A DNA stretch of 47,366 bases, from positions 1 through 47,366 of the forward strand of contig NZ_JAHFRY010000017.1 of the NCBI RefSeq assembly GCF_023266035.1. Direction: 5' to 3'. The DNA comes from Nevskia sp. (lineage in GTDB: Bacteria > Pseudomonadota > Gammaproteobacteria > Nevskiales > Nevskiaceae). The notes beneath the pieces were generated by a model. That model was not told where the DNA came from. It searched no databases and saw only the letters and a list, made by a program, of their open reading frames with translations. A program made the position numbers and the translations under genes. The stretch's first letter is position 1; each line of letters begins with the position of its first letter. Positions 28,916-39,324 of the stretch are shown here, one piece after another.

Positions 28916-29671
28916 ATGAACGCGGAGACACTCGCCTGGCGCTGGCGCAATGGCGCGCTGCAGCCGATCGCCTTCCCGGCGACGGTGCAGCTCGACCATC
29001 TGCTCGGCATCGATCGCCAGAAAGCGGCGGCGGTGCAGAACACCGAGCAGTTCGTCGCCGGCAAGCCCGCCAACCACATCCTGCTGACCGGCTCGCGCGG
29101 CACCGGCAAATCCTCGCTGGTGAAAGCGCTGCTGACCGAGTTCGCGCCGCGCGGCCTGCGGCTGGTCGAGGTTCACCCGCAGGACCTGGTCGATCTGCCG
29201 GATGTCGTCGCCCCGCTGCGAGGACGGCCGGAGCGTTTCGTCCTGTACGTCGACGATTTCTCGATCGCGTCCAATGATTCGGCGCTGACTGCGCTGAAGG
29301 CGGCGCTCGATGGCGGCATCGAGGAACCGGCCGAGAACGTGCTGATCTACGCGACCAGCAATCGCCGGCATCTGACGCCTGCGCTTAAGTCCGACAACGC
29401 CGAATATCGCTGGGAAAATGATGAGCTGAACCCCGGCGAATCGACCGAGGAAAAGGTCGCGCTGTCGGAGCGCTTCGGCCTGTGGCTGAGCTTCCAGCCA
29501 TTCAGCCAGGTTCAGTACATCGACGCCGTGCGCCTGCATCTGACGCGGCTCGGCGTGACGGGCTGGAACGACGAACTGAAAGTGCTGGCGCAGCGCTGGG
29601 CGCTGAATCGCGCTTCGCGCTCGGGGCGGGTTGCGCAGCAGTTTGCTCGGGATTTTGCTGGCAAAGCCTGA
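28916..29671 (+). CDS. DUF815-family AAA+ ATPase
   Basis: 251 residues. A P-loop GSRGTGKSS (about 59-67), a Walker B-like RFVLYVDDFS, and the family signature ATSNRRHL with SERFGLWLSFQPFSQ identify the DUF815 (PF05673) group of small AAA+ proteins. Their cellular role is not settled. It starts 13 bp after ilvB, so is probably co-transcribed, but a functional tie to branched-chain synthesis is not expected from the sequence. Confidence 0.9.
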   Translation: MNAETLAWRWRNGALQPIAFPATVQLDHLLGIDRQKAAAVQNTEQFVAGKPANHILLTGSRGTGKSSLVKALLTEFAPRGLRLVEVHPQDLVDLPDVVAPLRGRPERFVLYVDDFSIASNDSALTALKAALDGGIEEPAENVLIYATSNRRHLTPALKSDNAEYRWENDELNPGESTEEKVALSERFGLWLSFQPFSQVQYIDAVRLHLTRLGVTGWNDELKVLAQRWALNRASRSGRVAQQFARDFAGKA

Positions 29672-29685
29672 GACTGTTTTCTTTG

Positions 29686-29713
29686 CTCCTTCCCCCGTAA
29701 ACCGGGGAAGGAG
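29686..29713. terminator. Bidirectional hairpin between convergent genes
   Basis: CTCCTTCCCC and GGGGAAGGAG form a perfect 10-bp stem with an 8-base loop, 14 bp after the DUF815 gene and 10 bp before the end of the ACBP gene. A T-rich stretch lies just upstream on the plus strand but none follows, so it may terminate only partly. Confidence 0.65.
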
Positions 29714-29723
29714 AACAGCCTTA

Positions 29724-29981
29724 CTAGCCCAGCATCGCTTTCACCTTGGCAACGTACTGCGTCATCGCCGCATCCGTCGTGGTGCCCTTGAGCTTGGCCC
29801 AGGCGTCGTACTTGGCGCGATTGACCATGTCCAGCATGCCTGGCCGATCACCGCTGACATCGCCAGACGATCCCTGCTTGAACAGCGCGTAGAGCGTCAG
29901 CAGGTCTTCGTTGCTCGGGCGCTTGGTCAGCGTCTTGACGTCGATCTGGGCTTGGGCAAAGGCGGCTTTGAGGTCGGCCAT
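29724..29981 (-). CDS. Acyl-CoA-binding protein (ACBP)
   Basis: 85 residues, the usual ACBP size, with the four-helix signature LYALFKQGSSGDVSGDRPGM, RAKYDAWAKLKGTTTDAAMTQYV. ACBPs bind long-chain acyl-CoA esters and buffer their cytoplasmic pool. They are common in eukaryotes but present in only some bacteria. It stands alone between the hairpin at 29686 and folA; no ribosome-binding or promoter detail was resolved. Confidence 0.95.
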   Translation of the reverse strand: MADLKAAFAQAQIDVKTLTKRPSNEDLLTLYALFKQGSSGDVSGDRPGMLDMVNRAKYDAWAKLKGTTTDAAMTQYVAKVKAMLG

Positions 29982-30049
29982 GTCGGATTCTCGAGGTTAT
30001 GTGAACAATTGTTCTGAGGCGGCTTTATAGCAGCCTCAGGCGTCGAGAC

Positions 30050-30547
30050 TCAATCGTTTTCGAGGCGCTGCAAGCTGACGAAGCGGAAGGCATGAGCATG
30101 GCGCTCGTCGGCCGGGTGGGCTTCGCTAGTGATGGTCTGCCACTGGGCGAGATCGATCGCCGGAAACAGCGTGTCGCCGTCGACTTCGGCCAGCACTTCA
30201 GTCAGCTCCAGCCGAGTCGCCAGCGGCAAGGTCTGGCGATACAGCTCGGCACCGCCGATCACCACCAGCTCCCGTCCCTGCCCGGCATTCAGCGCCTGAT
30301 CGAGGCTCGCGAATACCGTTGCGCCGGTCGGCTTGAACGCGGCGTCGCGGGTCAGCACCCAGTTGTCGCGATCCGGCAGCGGCCGGCCGAGCGATACCCA
30401 GGTCTTGCGGCCCATCAGCACGGTCTTGCCGACGGTCAGGCGCTTGAAGCGCTTCAGATCATCCGGCAGCCGCCAGGGCAGATCGCCGTCGCGGCCGATC
30501 ACTCTGTTCTGCGCCAGCGCGGCGATCAGGGTCAGCTCGCTGTTCAT
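30050..30547 (-). CDS. folA: Dihydrofolate reductase
   Basis: 165 residues, close to the E. coli length. Motifs: IAALAQNRVIGRDGDLPWRLPDDL (active site, Asp in PDDL), VLMGRKTWVSLGRPLPDR, VIGGAELYRQTL. It reduces dihydrofolate with NADPH, regenerating the cofactor used up by thymidylate synthase, encoded upstream at 31400-32194. Its ATG overlaps the stop of the alpha/beta hydrolase gene (ATGA), so the two are translationally coupled. Confidence 0.97.
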   Translation of the reverse strand: MNSELTLIAALAQNRVIGRDGDLPWRLPDDLKRFKRLTVGKTVLMGRKTWVSLGRPLPDRDNWVLTRDAAFKPTGATVFASLDQALNAGQGRELVVIGGAELYRQTLPLATRLELTEVLAEVDGDTLFPAIDLAQWQTITSEAHPADERHAHAFRFVSLQRLEND

Positions 30548-31389
30548 GGTTTGGCAGTGCGGTCCAGCACGTCGATGATTTCCTTGACTACCAGATCCGG
30601 CCGGTTCCAGAGCACGAAATGGCCCTGGTCCGGCACGACGACGACCTTGCCGCTCGGCTTCGGCAACACCTTCTCGGCATAGGCCGCCGTGCGCGGATCG
30701 ACCAGTTCGTCCTTGGCGCCCTGGATGACGGTGATCGGCATCTTCAGGTTCGCCCAGCGCGGCGTCTGCTTTTCCAGTTCGCCCACCAGCGGCATGATTT
30801 CCTGATTGGATGCGACGAAATCATTCGGCGCGATCAGCTTGACCAGCCACAGGGTCATTGCGAGGTTGTACCAGCGCGGCTGCTCGGTATTCGGGTCGAT
30901 CGACGGCGCCACCAGCACCGCGCCGCGCACCTGTTCGGGATAGCGCATCGCCAGTTCAGCGCCGATCGGCCCGCCCAGCGAATGGCCGACCAGCAGGGTC
31001 GGCGCGCCGGGGCCGGCCAGCAGCGGCGCCAGCAGGCGCGCCTGATCGGCCATCTGCGGCGCAACACGACCGGGATCGGAAGCGCCGAAACCGGGACGGT
31101 CGACGGAGATCATCGTCGCCCGCTTCTGCAGTTCTGGATCGGCCATGTAGTGCGCCCAGGCCTTCCAGCCACCCGGCGTGCCGTGCAGGAACAGGATGCG
31201 CGCCGGGCCGTTGCCGATCTGCCAGTAATGGATGGTCCGATCGTCGATCTGGTAGCTGTGTTCCACCGGCTTCGGTGGCTGCGGAAACAGCTCGTCGACC
31301 GAGCCCATCGGATACGGCGGATTCTTCGCGGCAACCGCAGCGCTGATCAGCAGCAGACTGCAGGCAACGATCCAACGTCCGAAGCGCAT
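30544..31389 (-). CDS. Secreted alpha/beta hydrolase
   Basis: 281 residues from the ATG at 31389, chosen because a signal peptide (MRFGRWIVACSLLLISAAVAA) begins there and GAGAAG precedes it; the track start at 31410 is a TTG. The fold is shown by LFLHGTPGGWKAW, the nucleophile elbow VGHSLGGPIG, and the acid/base end QGAKDELVDP and PDQGHFVLW. It probably acts in the periplasm on an ester, lactone or similar substrate. It sits between thyA (10-bp gap) and folA (overlap), two folate genes with which it has no known pathway link. Confidence 0.88.
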   Translation of the reverse strand: MRFGRWIVACSLLLISAAVAAKNPPYPMGSVDELFPQPPKPVEHSYQIDDRTIHYWQIGNGPARILFLHGTPGGWKAWAHYMADPELQKRATMISVDRPGFGASDPGRVAPQMADQARLLAPLLAGPGAPTLLVGHSLGGPIGAELAMRYPEQVRGAVLVAPSIDPNTEQPRWYNLAMTLWLVKLIAPNDFVASNQEIMPLVGELEKQTPRWANLKMPITVIQGAKDELVDPRTAAYAEKVLPKPSGKVVVVPDQGHFVLWNRPDLVVKEIIDVLDRTAKP

Positions 31390-31399
31390 GGATTTCTTC

Positions 31400-32194
31400 T
31401 CAGACCGCAACGGGAGCCTTGATATGCGGATGCGGCTCGTAGCCGCTGAGCGTGAAATCTTCCAGCTTGAAGCCGAACAGATCGGTGACCGCCGGGTTGA
31501 TCGTCATCGTCGGCAGCGCTCGCGTTTCGCGGCTCAGCTGCAGGCGCGCCTGATCGAGATGGTTCGAGTACAGGTGGCAATCGCCGCCGGTCCAGACGAA
31601 ATCGCCCGGCTTCAGTCCTGCAACCTGGGCGATCATCAAGGTCAGCAGCGCATAGCTGGCGATGTTGAATGGCACGCCGAGGAAGATGTCGGCACTGCGC
31701 TGGTAAAGCTGGCAGCTGAGCTTGCCGTCGGCGACATAGAACTGGAACAGCGCGTGGCAGGGCATCAGCGCCATCTTGTCCAGCTCGCCGACATTCCAGG
31801 CCGAGACCAGCAGACGACGCGAGTCCGGCGTCTTTTTCAGCTGCTCGAGCAGCTGCTTGATCTGGTCGACATGGCGGCCGTCGGCGGTCGGCCAGCTGCG
31901 CCACTGGCGGCCGTAGACCGGGCCGAGCTCGCCTTGCTCGTCCGCCCATTCGTCCCAGATCGAGACGCCGTGTTCTTTCAAGAACGCGGTGTTGGTGTCG
32001 CCGCGAAGAAACCAGAGCAGCTCCACGGCGATCGACTTCAGATGCAGCTTCTTGGTCGTCAGCATCGGGAAGCCCTGGGCCAGATCGAAACGCATCTGGT
32101 GGCCAAACACCGAGCGAGTGCCGGTGCCGGTGCGGTCGGTCTTTTCGGTGCCGGTGTCGAGCACCCGCTGCATCAGGTCGAGGTATTGGCGCAT
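31400..32194 (-). CDS. thyA: Thymidylate synthase
   Basis: 264 residues, the same length as E. coli ThyA. Nucleophile Cys lies in [11 protein letters not shown], dUMP contacts in [23 protein letters not shown] and [12 protein letters not shown]. It makes dTMP from dUMP using methylenetetrahydrofolate, producing the dihydrofolate that FolA reduces. It begins 4 bp after the lgt stop and is read as lgt-thyA-hydrolase-folA. Confidence 0.98.
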   Translation of the reverse strand: MRQYLDLMQRVLDTGTEKTDRTGTGTRSVFGHQMRFDLAQGFPMLTTKKLHLKSIAVELLWFLRGDTNTAFLKEHGVSIWDEWADEQGELGPVYGRQWRSWPTADGRHVDQIKQLLEQLKKTPDSRRLLVSAWNVGELDKMALMPCHALFQFYVADGKLSCQLYQRSADIFLGVPFNIASYALLTLMIAQVAGLKPGDFVWTGGDCHLYSNHLDQARLQLSRETRALPTMTINPAVTDLFGFKLEDFTLSGYEPHPHIKAPVAV

Positions 32195-32198
32195 CGTC

Positions 32199-33008
32199 TC
32201 AAACCTTGTTTCGTTGGTAGGCCACGATCATCAGCGTGATGCCGGCCAGCAGCATCGGCACGCAGAGCTGCATCCCCATCGTGAACCACGAAGTGCCGTA
32301 CAGGTAGCCCAGCTGGCTGTCCGGCACGCGAACGAATTCGACGGCGAAACGGAACGTGCCGTAAAGGATCAGGAACAGGCCGCTGATCGCCATCCGGGGA
32401 CGCGGCTTCGAGCCGAACCACCACAGGATCAGCAGCATCGCCAGGCCTTCGAGCCCGGCTTCGTAGAGCATGCTCGGATGGCGCGGCAGGCCGTCACCAA
32501 GCTTCGGGAAAATCATGCCCCAGGGCAGCGTGGTCGGCGCGCCGTACAGCTCGCCGTTGATGAAATTGCCGATGCGGCCGGTCAGCAGACCGAACGGCGC
32601 GGTCACCGCGATGAAGTCGGTGACCGTCCAGAAACTCAGCTTGTGCTGGATCGCGTAGACCTGCATCGCTACCAGCACGCCGATCAGGCCGCCGTGGAAG
32701 GACATGCCGCCTTCCCAGATCCGGAAGATCACCAGCGGATCCTTGAGGAAGATCAGCTCGCCGGCCTTGTCGACGTTGTAGAAGAACGTGTAGCCGATAC
32801 GACCGCCGAGGATCACCCCGAGCACGCCGTAGAACAGCACATCCGACACCCGTTCCGGCGTCCAGAATTTCAGCCAGTCGTAACGGCCGCGCCGGCAGCT
32901 CAGCCAGTAGAAACCGGCAAAGCCGAGCAGATACATGATCCCGTACCAATGGATCTTGACCGGCCCGAGCGCCAGCGCGATGGGGTTGAAATCAGGGTGC
33001 GTCAGCAT
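32199..33008 (-). CDS. lgt: Prolipoprotein diacylglyceryl transferase
   Basis: 269 residues from the ATG at 33008 ([23 protein letters not shown]); the track's longer frame upstream is antisense to rlmI. Seven membrane segments, [39 protein letters not shown] and RHPSMLYEA are the Lgt signature. It transfers diacylglycerol to the lipobox Cys of prolipoproteins in the inner membrane. The lgt-thyA pair is common in gammaproteobacteria. Confidence 0.97.
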   Translation of the reverse strand: MLTHPDFNPIALALGPVKIHWYGIMYLLGFAGFYWLSCRRGRYDWLKFWTPERVSDVLFYGVLGVILGGRIGYTFFYNVDKAGELIFLKDPLVIFRIWEGGMSFHGGLIGVLVAMQVYAIQHKLSFWTVTDFIAVTAPFGLLTGRIGNFINGELYGAPTTLPWGMIFPKLGDGLPRHPSMLYEAGLEGLAMLLILWWFGSKPRPRMAISGLFLILYGTFRFAVEFVRVPDSQLGYLYGTSWFTMGMQLCVPMLLAGITLMIVAYQRNKV

Positions 33009-33030
33009 GCCGGTGACCGTTCGACGGGAG

Positions 33031-33056
33031 CGAGCAGATTCTAGGAGAACTGCTCG
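33031..33056. repeat. Hairpin at the end of rlmI
   Basis: CGAGCAG and CTGCTCG pair across a 12-base loop that contains the rlmI stop. It could limit read-through into lgt, 32 bp downstream, but lacks a T-run. Confidence 0.4.
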
Positions 33057-34237
33057 TTGATCGAGCTGGCCACGAAACCCTTGAGGTAGCGGGTTTCGGG
33101 GATCGCCGGATGGACCGGATGATCCGGCCCCTGCTCCAGGGTTTCCAGGATCTGCAGGCGCTTCGCCGCCGCCCGCGATTCGCGCAGCAGCACGCGCTGC
33201 AGTTCGTCCGCGGCCAGATGGTGCGAACAGGAGCAGGACACCAGCACGCCGCCCGGGGTCAGCAGGTTCAGCGCGGCGCGATTCAGGCGGCCGTACAGAC
33301 CGAGGCCTTCCTCGTGATCGCGCTTGCGCTTGATCAGCGCCGGCGGATCGACGACCACGACATCGTAGCGGCGGCCATCGACGGCCAGCTGCTTCATGAC
33401 GTCGAGCGCATCGCCCTTGATGGTCTCGATCTTCTTGCCGTTCAGCGCGGCATTGCGTTCGGCAGCCGCCAGCGCCGGCGCCGAAGAATCGACGCAAGTT
33501 GCCGACGCGGCGCCGTGGCCGAGGCCGCGCAGTGCCCAGCCGCCGACATAGGAAAACACGTCGAGCACGGCGGAATCCGGCTTGATGTAGCGGGCCATGC
33601 GATCACGGTTGTCGCGCTGATCGAAGAACCAGCCGGTTTTCTGGCCACCGCGCATCGCGATCTCGAACTTCACACCGGATTCGTCGATGACCACGGTTTC
33701 CGGCACGTCGCCGACTTCCTCGACGTACAGAGGCAGGTTCTCGGCTTCGCGGGAGGCGCTGTCGTTGCGCAGCACGATGCCGCGCGGCGAGAACGTCGAC
33801 TGCAAGGCTTCGATCAGGCGCGGTTTCAGGTGCTCCATGCCGGCGGTGCCGATCTGCACCACCAGCACGTCGCCGTAGCGATCGACGACCAGGCCCGGCA
33901 GGCCGTCGGCCTCGCCGAACACCAAGCGGTAGAACGGCTGGCTGTACAGCTTTTCGCGCAGCGAAGCCGCAGCCTGCAGCCTGCGCGACAGCCATTCGGC
34001 GTCGAACACGGCGTCGTACTGGCCGGTCAGCAGGCGGCCGCAGAGCAGGGCTTGAGGATTGATGTAGCCGGCGCCGATCGGCTTGCCGCGACCATCCTCG
34101 AAGCGACACAGGCTGCCGGCGGTGACCGACTTGATCGGCGTACGGGCCGTGTCGATTTCGTTGGAGTAGATCCACAGGTGGCCCGCACGCAGGCGACGGT
34201 CCTCCTGGGTTTTCAGGCGGATGATTAAATTTGACAA
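33041..34237 (-). CDS. rlmI: RlmI-like 23S rRNA (cytosine) methyltransferase
   Basis: 398 residues from a TTG at 34237 (MSNLIIRLK), close to E. coli RlmI in size. An N-terminal PUA-like domain ([29 protein letters not shown]) precedes the Rossmann-type methyltransferase: [27 protein letters not shown] and the VSCSCSHHL motif with the catalytic Cys. The family methylates C1962 of 23S rRNA. It is on the same strand as lgt, 32 bp apart. No ATG closer to the PUA start was found. Confidence 0.9.
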   Translation of the reverse strand: MSNLIIRLKTQEDRRLRAGHLWIYSNEIDTARTPIKSVTAGSLCRFEDGRGKPIGAGYINPQALLCGRLLTGQYDAVFDAEWLSRRLQAAASLREKLYSQPFYRLVFGEADGLPGLVVDRYGDVLVVQIGTAGMEHLKPRLIEALQSTFSPRGIVLRNDSASREAENLPLYVEEVGDVPETVVIDESGVKFEIAMRGGQKTGWFFDQRDNRDRMARYIKPDSAVLDVFSYVGGWALRGLGHGAASATCVDSSAPALAAAERNAALNGKKIETIKGDALDVMKQLAVDGRRYDVVVVDPPALIKRKRDHEEGLGLYGRLNRAALNLLTPGGVLVSCSCSHHLAADELQRVLLRESRAAAKRLQILETLEQGPDHPVHPAIPETRYLKGFVASSINEQFS

Positions 34238-34396
34238 GGGAGGAGGTCGGGTAAAGCCCGTGACAGGGTGTCATCGGGTAGGTGTTCTGCGTATCATACC
34301 GATCATCTGAAAAAAGACCCCTCCCGCGGTGTTTTGTCGCTAGTCGACACCGCGCTTAGGGCTAGTGCCAACGATCTTGCAAGAGAGCGAGCGGGC
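34238..34396. promoter_or_regulatory. Leader/promoter region of the nuo operon with hairpin
   Basis: This 159-bp gap between divergent rlmI and nuoA must carry the main nuo promoter. A TATCAT box lies near 34292 but has no good -35 partner. CGCGGTGT (34325-34332) and ACACCGCG (34347-34354) form an 8-bp stem in the likely leader, 43 bp before the nuoA GTG. AAGAGAG serves as ribosome-binding site. Confidence 0.45.
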
Positions 34397-34855
34397 GTGG
34401 AATTCATAAGCTCATACACCCCCCAAACCTGGGCCTTCGGCCTCTATGTCGGCGCCGTGCTGTTCGTCGTCGCCTTGATGGTCGGGCTTTCGTCGGTGCT
34501 CGGCAGCCGCAACAACGGCCGGGCGAAGAACGAGGCGTTCGAGTCCGGTGTGGTCGGCGTCGGTGGCGGTCATCTGCGCTTTTCCGCCAAGTTCTATCTG
34601 GTGGCGATGTTCTTCGTGATCTTCGATCTCGAAGCGGTGTTCCTGTATGCCTGGGCCGTGTCGATCCGCGAAAGCGGCTGGGCCGGTTATATCGAGGCCT
34701 GCATCTTCATTGCCGTGCTGCTGATCGGCCTCGCCTATGTCTGGCGTCTGGGTGGTCTGGACTGGGCGCCGAAAACGCTCGCCGGCCGCCGCAGCCTGCC
34801 GCAGCTGAATCCGCCTGCCGATGTCGTGGTACCCCCTCCGCCAGTCAAGAATTGA
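34397..34855 (+). CDS. nuoA: NADH-quinone oxidoreductase subunit A
   Basis: 152 residues from a GTG at 34397 ([12 protein letters not shown]); the longer track start includes the leader hairpin and is rejected. Three membrane segments and the conserved YESG-like loop ([35 protein letters not shown]) identify NuoA, a small membrane subunit next to NuoH at the quinone channel. The C-terminus is Pro/Val-rich. First gene of the complex I operon. Confidence 0.95.
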   Translation: MEFISSYTPQTWAFGLYVGAVLFVVALMVGLSSVLGSRNNGRAKNEAFESGVVGVGGGHLRFSAKFYLVAMFFVIFDLEAVFLYAWAVSIRESGWAGYIEACIFIAVLLIGLAYVWRLGGLDWAPKTLAGRRSLPQLNPPADVVVPPPPVKN

Positions 34856-34880
34856 CCAGCCAGCGCCCTTTCGATTGACC

Positions 34881-35543
34881 ATGGAATACGCCTTAAAGCG
34901 CATCGACAAGAACGGCCAGACTCACTCCCCGACCCCGCCCGGCGTCAATTCCGGCGAGGGCTACATCGAGGACGAGGTCAGCAAGAACATCGTGCTGACC
35001 AAGCTGTCCGATCTGGTCAACTGGAGCCGCAAGAACTCGATCTGGCCGTACAACTTCGGCATTTCCTGCTGCTACGTGGAAATGGCGACGGCGTTCACCG
35101 CCGTCCACGATCTGGCCCGTTTCGGTTCCGAAGTCATTCGCGCGTCGCCACGCCAGGCCGACCTGATCGTCATCGCCGGCACCTGTTTCCAGAAGATGGC
35201 CCCGGTCGTGCAGCGCCTGTACGAGCAGATGCTCGAGCCGCGCTGGGTGATCTCGATGGGTTCCTGCGCCAATTCAGGCGGCATGTACGACATCTATTCC
35301 GTGGTTCAGGGCGTCGACAAGTTCCTGCCGGTGGACGTCTACATTCCCGGCTGCCCGCCGCGCCCGGAAGCCTTCCTGCAGGCGCTGCTGCTACTGCAGG
35401 ACTCGATCACCGCCGAACAGCGTCCGCTGTCCTGGGTGGTTGGGGATCAAGGCGTTTACCGCAAGCCGATGCCGGCCGAGCGTGATCGCAAGCAGGCGGC
35501 CCGCAATGCGGAGACGATTCTGCGCAGCCCCGATTCGGTCTGA
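34881..35543 (+). CDS. nuoB: NADH-quinone oxidoreductase subunit B
   Basis: 220 residues from the ATG at 34881 (MEYALKR), 25 bp after nuoA; the track start lies inside nuoA. It carries the N2 [4Fe-4S] ligands: the tandem Cys pair in GISCCYVEM, Cys in [17 protein letters not shown] and PGCPPRPE. It passes electrons to quinone at the junction of the peripheral and membrane arms. Confidence 0.97.
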   Translation: MEYALKRIDKNGQTHSPTPPGVNSGEGYIEDEVSKNIVLTKLSDLVNWSRKNSIWPYNFGISCCYVEMATAFTAVHDLARFGSEVIRASPRQADLIVIAGTCFQKMAPVVQRLYEQMLEPRWVISMGSCANSGGMYDIYSVVQGVDKFLPVDVYIPGCPPRPEAFLQALLLLQDSITAEQRPLSWVVGDQGVYRKPMPAERDRKQAARNAETILRSPDSV

Positions 35544-35555
35544 GGTCGCATACAG

Positions 35556-37346
35556 ATGGCCGACGACGCCCCTCTGAAGAACCCCAACATCCGTCCGCCG
35601 GTGGTGCTGCCACCGGTGGTGCGCGAGCTGTTCGATCGCTTCGGCGAAACCAACCTCGTCTACCAGGCTTCGAAAGACGATTGCCCGACCGTCTGGGTGC
35701 CGCTGGAAATTCGCGACCAGGTGCTGGTGTTCCTGAAGCACCACGTGTCGCGTCCCTACAAGATGCTGCTGGACTTCCACGCCGTTGACGAGCGCATGCG
35801 CCGCAACCGGCAGGGCATGCCGGCATCGGACTTCACGCTGTTCTATCACCTGCTGTCGATCGACCGGAATTCCGACGTCCGCATCAAGGTGGCGCTGATC
35901 GGCGAGTACCCGGTGGTCAAGTCGATCACCAACATCTGGGCCAACGCGAACTGGTACGAACGCGAAACCTGGGACCTGTTCGGCATCAAATTCGAAGGCC
36001 ATCCGAACCTGCAGCGCATCCTGCTGCCGCGTTACTGGAAGGGTCACCCGCTGCGCAAGGACTACCCGGCGCGCGCGACCGAGTTCGATCCTTACCTGCT
36101 GACCGCCGGTCGTCAGGACGAGGAGCAGAACGCGCTGATGTTCAACCCCGAGGAATGGGGCATGAAGCGGTCCGAGAAGGACCACGACTACATGTTCCTG
36201 AATCTCGGCCCGAACCATCCATCCGCTCACGGTGCCTTCCGCATCGTGCTGCAGCTCGATGGTGAAGAGATCGTCGACTGCGTTCCGGACATCGGCTACC
36301 ACCATCGTGGTGCCGAGAAAATGGCCGAGCGCCAGTCCTGGCACACGTTCATTCCGTACACCGACCGCATCGACTACCTCGGCGGCGTGATGAACAACCT
36401 GCCCTACGTGCTCGCGGTCGAGCGCCTGGCGGGCATCAAGGTGCCGGCGCGAGTCGAAGCGATCCGCGTGATGATGGTCGAGTTCTTCCGCATCACCTCG
36501 CACCTGCTGTTCCTCGGCACGTTCATCCAGGACGTCGGCGCGATGACGCCGATCTTCTTCATGTTCACCGACCGGCAGAAAGCCTATGACGTGATCGAGT
36601 CGATCTGCGGCTTCCGCATGCATCCGGCCTGGTTCCGCATCGGCGGCGTCGCCCACGATCTGCCGCAGGGCTGGGATCGCAAGGTCAAGGAATTCCTCGA
36701 CTGGTTCCCGAAGCGGCTCGACGAATACCAGCGCGCCGCGCTCGACAACTCGATCCTGCGCAATCGCACGGTCAACGTCGCCCAGTACAACGCCGAAGAA
36801 GCCATCGAATGGGGCATCACCGGCCCCGGTCTGCGCGCCACCGGCGTCGATTACGACCTGCGCAAGAAGCGGCCGTATTCAGGCTACGAGAACTTCGAGT
36901 TCGAAGTACCGCTCGGCAGCAAGGGCGATGCTTTCGATCGCGCGATCGTCCGCATCAACGAGATGCGCGAAAGCTGCAAGATCATTCGCCAGTGTCTGAG
37001 CCACATGCCGGCCGGCCCGTACAAGGCCGATCACCCGCTGACCTGTCCGCCGCCGAAAGAGCGGACCCTGAAGGACATCGAAACCCTGATCACCCACTTC
37101 CTCGGCGTCAGCTGGGGACCGGTGATGCCGGCGAACGAGTCCTGCCAGCTGATCGAAGCGACCAAGGGCATCAACAGCTACTACCTGACGTCCGATGGCT
37201 CGACGATGAGCTACCGCACGCGCATCCGCACGCCGAGCTTCGCGCACCTGCAGGCGATCCCCTACATCATCAAGGGAGCCATGATCCCCGATCTGATCAT
37301 GCTGCTCGCCACCATTGACTTCGTGATGGCCGATGTCGACCGCTAA
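35556..37346 (+). CDS. nuoCD: NADH-quinone oxidoreductase fused subunits C/D
   Basis: 596 residues: NuoC part (about 1-190, with [20 protein letters not shown]) joined to NuoD (about 205-596, with [22 protein letters not shown] and the quinone-site region). The C/D fusion is known in E. coli and other gammaproteobacteria, while many other groups keep them separate. It forms the connecting module and quinone pocket. Its end overlaps the nuoE start by 14 bp. Confidence 0.97.
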   Translation: MADDAPLKNPNIRPPVVLPPVVRELFDRFGETNLVYQASKDDCPTVWVPLEIRDQVLVFLKHHVSRPYKMLLDFHAVDERMRRNRQGMPASDFTLFYHLLSIDRNSDVRIKVALIGEYPVVKSITNIWANANWYERETWDLFGIKFEGHPNLQRILLPRYWKGHPLRKDYPARATEFDPYLLTAGRQDEEQNALMFNPEEWGMKRSEKDHDYMFLNLGPNHPSAHGAFRIVLQLDGEEIVDCVPDIGYHHRGAEKMAERQSWHTFIPYTDRIDYLGGVMNNLPYVLAVERLAGIKVPARVEAIRVMMVEFFRITSHLLFLGTFIQDVGAMTPIFFMFTDRQKAYDVIESICGFRMHPAWFRIGGVAHDLPQGWDRKVKEFLDWFPKRLDEYQRAALDNSILRNRTVNVAQYNAEEAIEWGITGPGLRATGVDYDLRKKRPYSGYENFEFEVPLGSKGDAFDRAIVRINEMRESCKIIRQCLSHMPAGPYKADHPLTCPPPKERTLKDIETLITHFLGVSWGPVMPANESCQLIEATKGINSYYLTSDGSTMSYRTRIRTPSFAHLQAIPYIIKGAMIPDLIMLLATIDFVMADVDR

Positions 37347-37893
37347 CGTGACTCCCAGCTCCAGCCCTACCGTGATGAAGCTGGCCGACCTCGTGGCCGG
37401 CCAGAGCCTGCCGGCGACGCCGCCCTACGTGATGTCCGACGAGGAACGGCACGAGATCGAGCACTGCCTGCATCACTACGACGACAACCGCGCCGCGTCG
37501 ATCGACGCGCTGAAGATCGTCCAGAAGAAGCACGGCTGGGTGCCAGACGCCGCGATCGCCAAGATCGGCGAGCTGATCGGCATTCCGGCCGCCGATGTCG
37601 AAGGCGTTGCGACCTTCTACAACCTGATCTTCCGCCGGCCGGTCGGCCGCAATGTGATCAAGATCTGCGACAGCATTTCCTGCTACCTGACCGGTTACGA
37701 CGAAGTTCGCGAAGCGATCAGCGCCCATCTGCGCATCAATCTCGGCCAGACCACCGCGGACAACCGTTTCACCCTGCTGCCGATCTGCTGTCTCGGTGCC
37801 TGCGACAAGGGCCCGGTCGCGATGATCAACGACGACACTGTCGTGAACCTGTCGCCCGAGACGATTCCCGCCTTGCTGGAGCAGTACAAGTGA
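37333..37893 (+). CDS. nuoE: NADH-quinone oxidoreductase subunit E
   Basis: 186 residues. Thioredoxin-like [2Fe-2S] subunit with Cys ligands in [10 protein letters not shown] and [11 protein letters not shown]; helical N-terminal region [31 protein letters not shown]. The N-terminal ~30 residues are longer than in many homologues, and the ATG at 37375 is an alternative start. Overlaps nuoCD and nuoF. Confidence 0.96.
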   Translation: MSTANVTPSSSPTVMKLADLVAGQSLPATPPYVMSDEERHEIEHCLHHYDDNRAASIDALKIVQKKHGWVPDAAIAKIGELIGIPAADVEGVATFYNLIFRRPVGRNVIKICDSISCYLTGYDEVREAISAHLRINLGQTTADNRFTLLPICCLGACDKGPVAMINDDTVVNLSPETIPALLEQYK

Positions 37894-39203
37894 CTGCCAC
37901 GTCCCAAAGTAATCTTGCCGAAACCAAGCCGCTGACCGCCAACATCGTTGCCGGTCGGGCGCCGCTGAACCTGAAGGAATACTCGGCCGCCGGTGGTTAC
38001 CGCGCGGTACGCAAGGCGCTGAAGGAAATGGCGCCGGGCGATGTCACCAAGGCGGTCAAGGACGCCAATCTGCGCGGCCGTGGCGGCGCCGGCTTCCCGA
38101 CCGGCGTCAAATGGGGTCTGGTGCCGAGCCTGGAAAAATCGCCGGGCAGCCGTTATCTGGTCTGCAATGCCGACGAGATGGAGCCGGGCACCTTCAAGGA
38201 TCGCCTGCTGATGGAGTCCGATCCGCATTCGCTGGTCGAAGCGATGATCGTCGCCGGCTATGCGATCCAGGCCACCCGCGCCTACATCTTCCTGCGTGGC
38301 GAATACATCGAAGCGGCGAAGAACCTGAATGCCGCGATTGCCGAAGCGAACGCCGCCGGCTTTCTCGGCAAGGACATCCTCGGCTCCGGCTGGAGCATGG
38401 ACCTGCACGTCCATACCGGCGCCGGCCGTTACATCTGCGGTGAAGAAACCGCGCTGATCAATTCGCTGGAAGGCCGCCGCGCCAATCCGCGCGCCAAGCC
38501 GCCGTTCCCGGCGATCGCCGGCCTGTGGGGCAAGCCGACGGTGGTCAACAACGTCGAGTCGCTGTGCAATGTCCAGCACATCGTCAACAACGGTTCGGCC
38601 TGGTTCCTGGGACTCAATCAGGGCAAGAGCAAGGACGGCGGCACCAAGCTTTACGGCGTCTCCGGCCGCGCCAGGAAGACCGGGCTGTGGGAACTGCCGA
38701 TCGGCACCACGGCGCGGGAAATCCTCGAAGTGCACGCCGGCGGCATGAAGGACGGACTGAAGCTCAAGGCCTGGCTGCCGGGCGGCGCTTCGACCGACTT
38801 CCTGATGCCCGAACATCTCGATCTGGCGATGGATTTCGACACCATCGCCAAGGCGGGATCGCGCATGGGCACCGGCCTGCTGACCGTGGTCGATGACCGC
38901 CAGAACATGGTCAGCGTGGTCCGCAATCTGGAAGATTTCTTCGCTCGCGAATCCTGCGGCTGGTGCACGCCCTGCCGGGACGGCCTGCCGTGGACCTACA
39001 AGACGCTGGTTGCGATGGAGCGCGGCGAAGGACGGCCGGGCGACATCGAGATGCTCGAAAAGATGACCCGCTTCCTGGCCCCCGGCCGCCCGTTCTGCGC
39101 GCATGCGCCGGGTGCGATGGAGCCGCTGCAATCGGCACTGAAGTTCTTCCGCGGCGAGTTCGAAGCCACGATCCGGAAGCAGTCGCCGCAGGTGGCAGCG
39201 TGA
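37890..39203 (+). CDS. nuoF: NADH-quinone oxidoreductase subunit F (NADH/FMN)
   Basis: 437 residues from a GTG at 37890, overlapping the nuoE stop (GTGA). NADH/FMN site motif [17 protein letters not shown] and the N3 [4Fe-4S] Cys in [12 protein letters not shown] plus CAHAPGAM are clear. It is the entry point for NADH electrons. The operon's tight packing breaks after this gene with a 121-bp structured insertion. Confidence 0.97.
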   Translation: MTATSQSNLAETKPLTANIVAGRAPLNLKEYSAAGGYRAVRKALKEMAPGDVTKAVKDANLRGRGGAGFPTGVKWGLVPSLEKSPGSRYLVCNADEMEPGTFKDRLLMESDPHSLVEAMIVAGYAIQATRAYIFLRGEYIEAAKNLNAAIAEANAAGFLGKDILGSGWSMDLHVHTGAGRYICGEETALINSLEGRRANPRAKPPFPAIAGLWGKPTVVNNVESLCNVQHIVNNGSAWFLGLNQGKSKDGGTKLYGVSGRARKTGLWELPIGTTAREILEVHAGGMKDGLKLKAWLPGGASTDFLMPEHLDLAMDFDTIAKAGSRMGTGLLTVVDDRQNMVSVVRNLEDFFARESCGWCTPCRDGLPWTYKTLVAMERGEGRPGDIEMLEKMTRFLAPGRPFCAHAPGAMEPLQSALKFFRGEFEATIRKQSPQVAA

Positions 39204-39324
39204 GTGCCGCAGTGGCCAGTGGCCGGTGGTCCGTGGTCGATAACGACGCGCAACCGATTGCCCGCCTCATCCCCTGCTTTTCTTTCACTGGCCACTGGCC
39301 ACTAGCCACTGGACACTGCTTCTG
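39204..39324. repeat. Structured insertion between nuoF and nuoG
   Basis: CAGTGGCCAGTGGCC (39210-39224) and GGCCACTGGCCACTA (39290-39304) are inverted repeats matching at 14 of 15 bases, and short CCACTGG/CACTGG units repeat on both arms. It resembles an intergenic palindromic repeat element and could fold as a long hairpin in the nuo transcript. No ORF in it is convincing. Confidence 0.6.

Noticed and set aside
34231-34236. TTGACA as -35 of the nuo promoter
   Set aside because: No -10-like hexamer lies 16-18 bp downstream; the bases form the start region of rlmI on the other strand.
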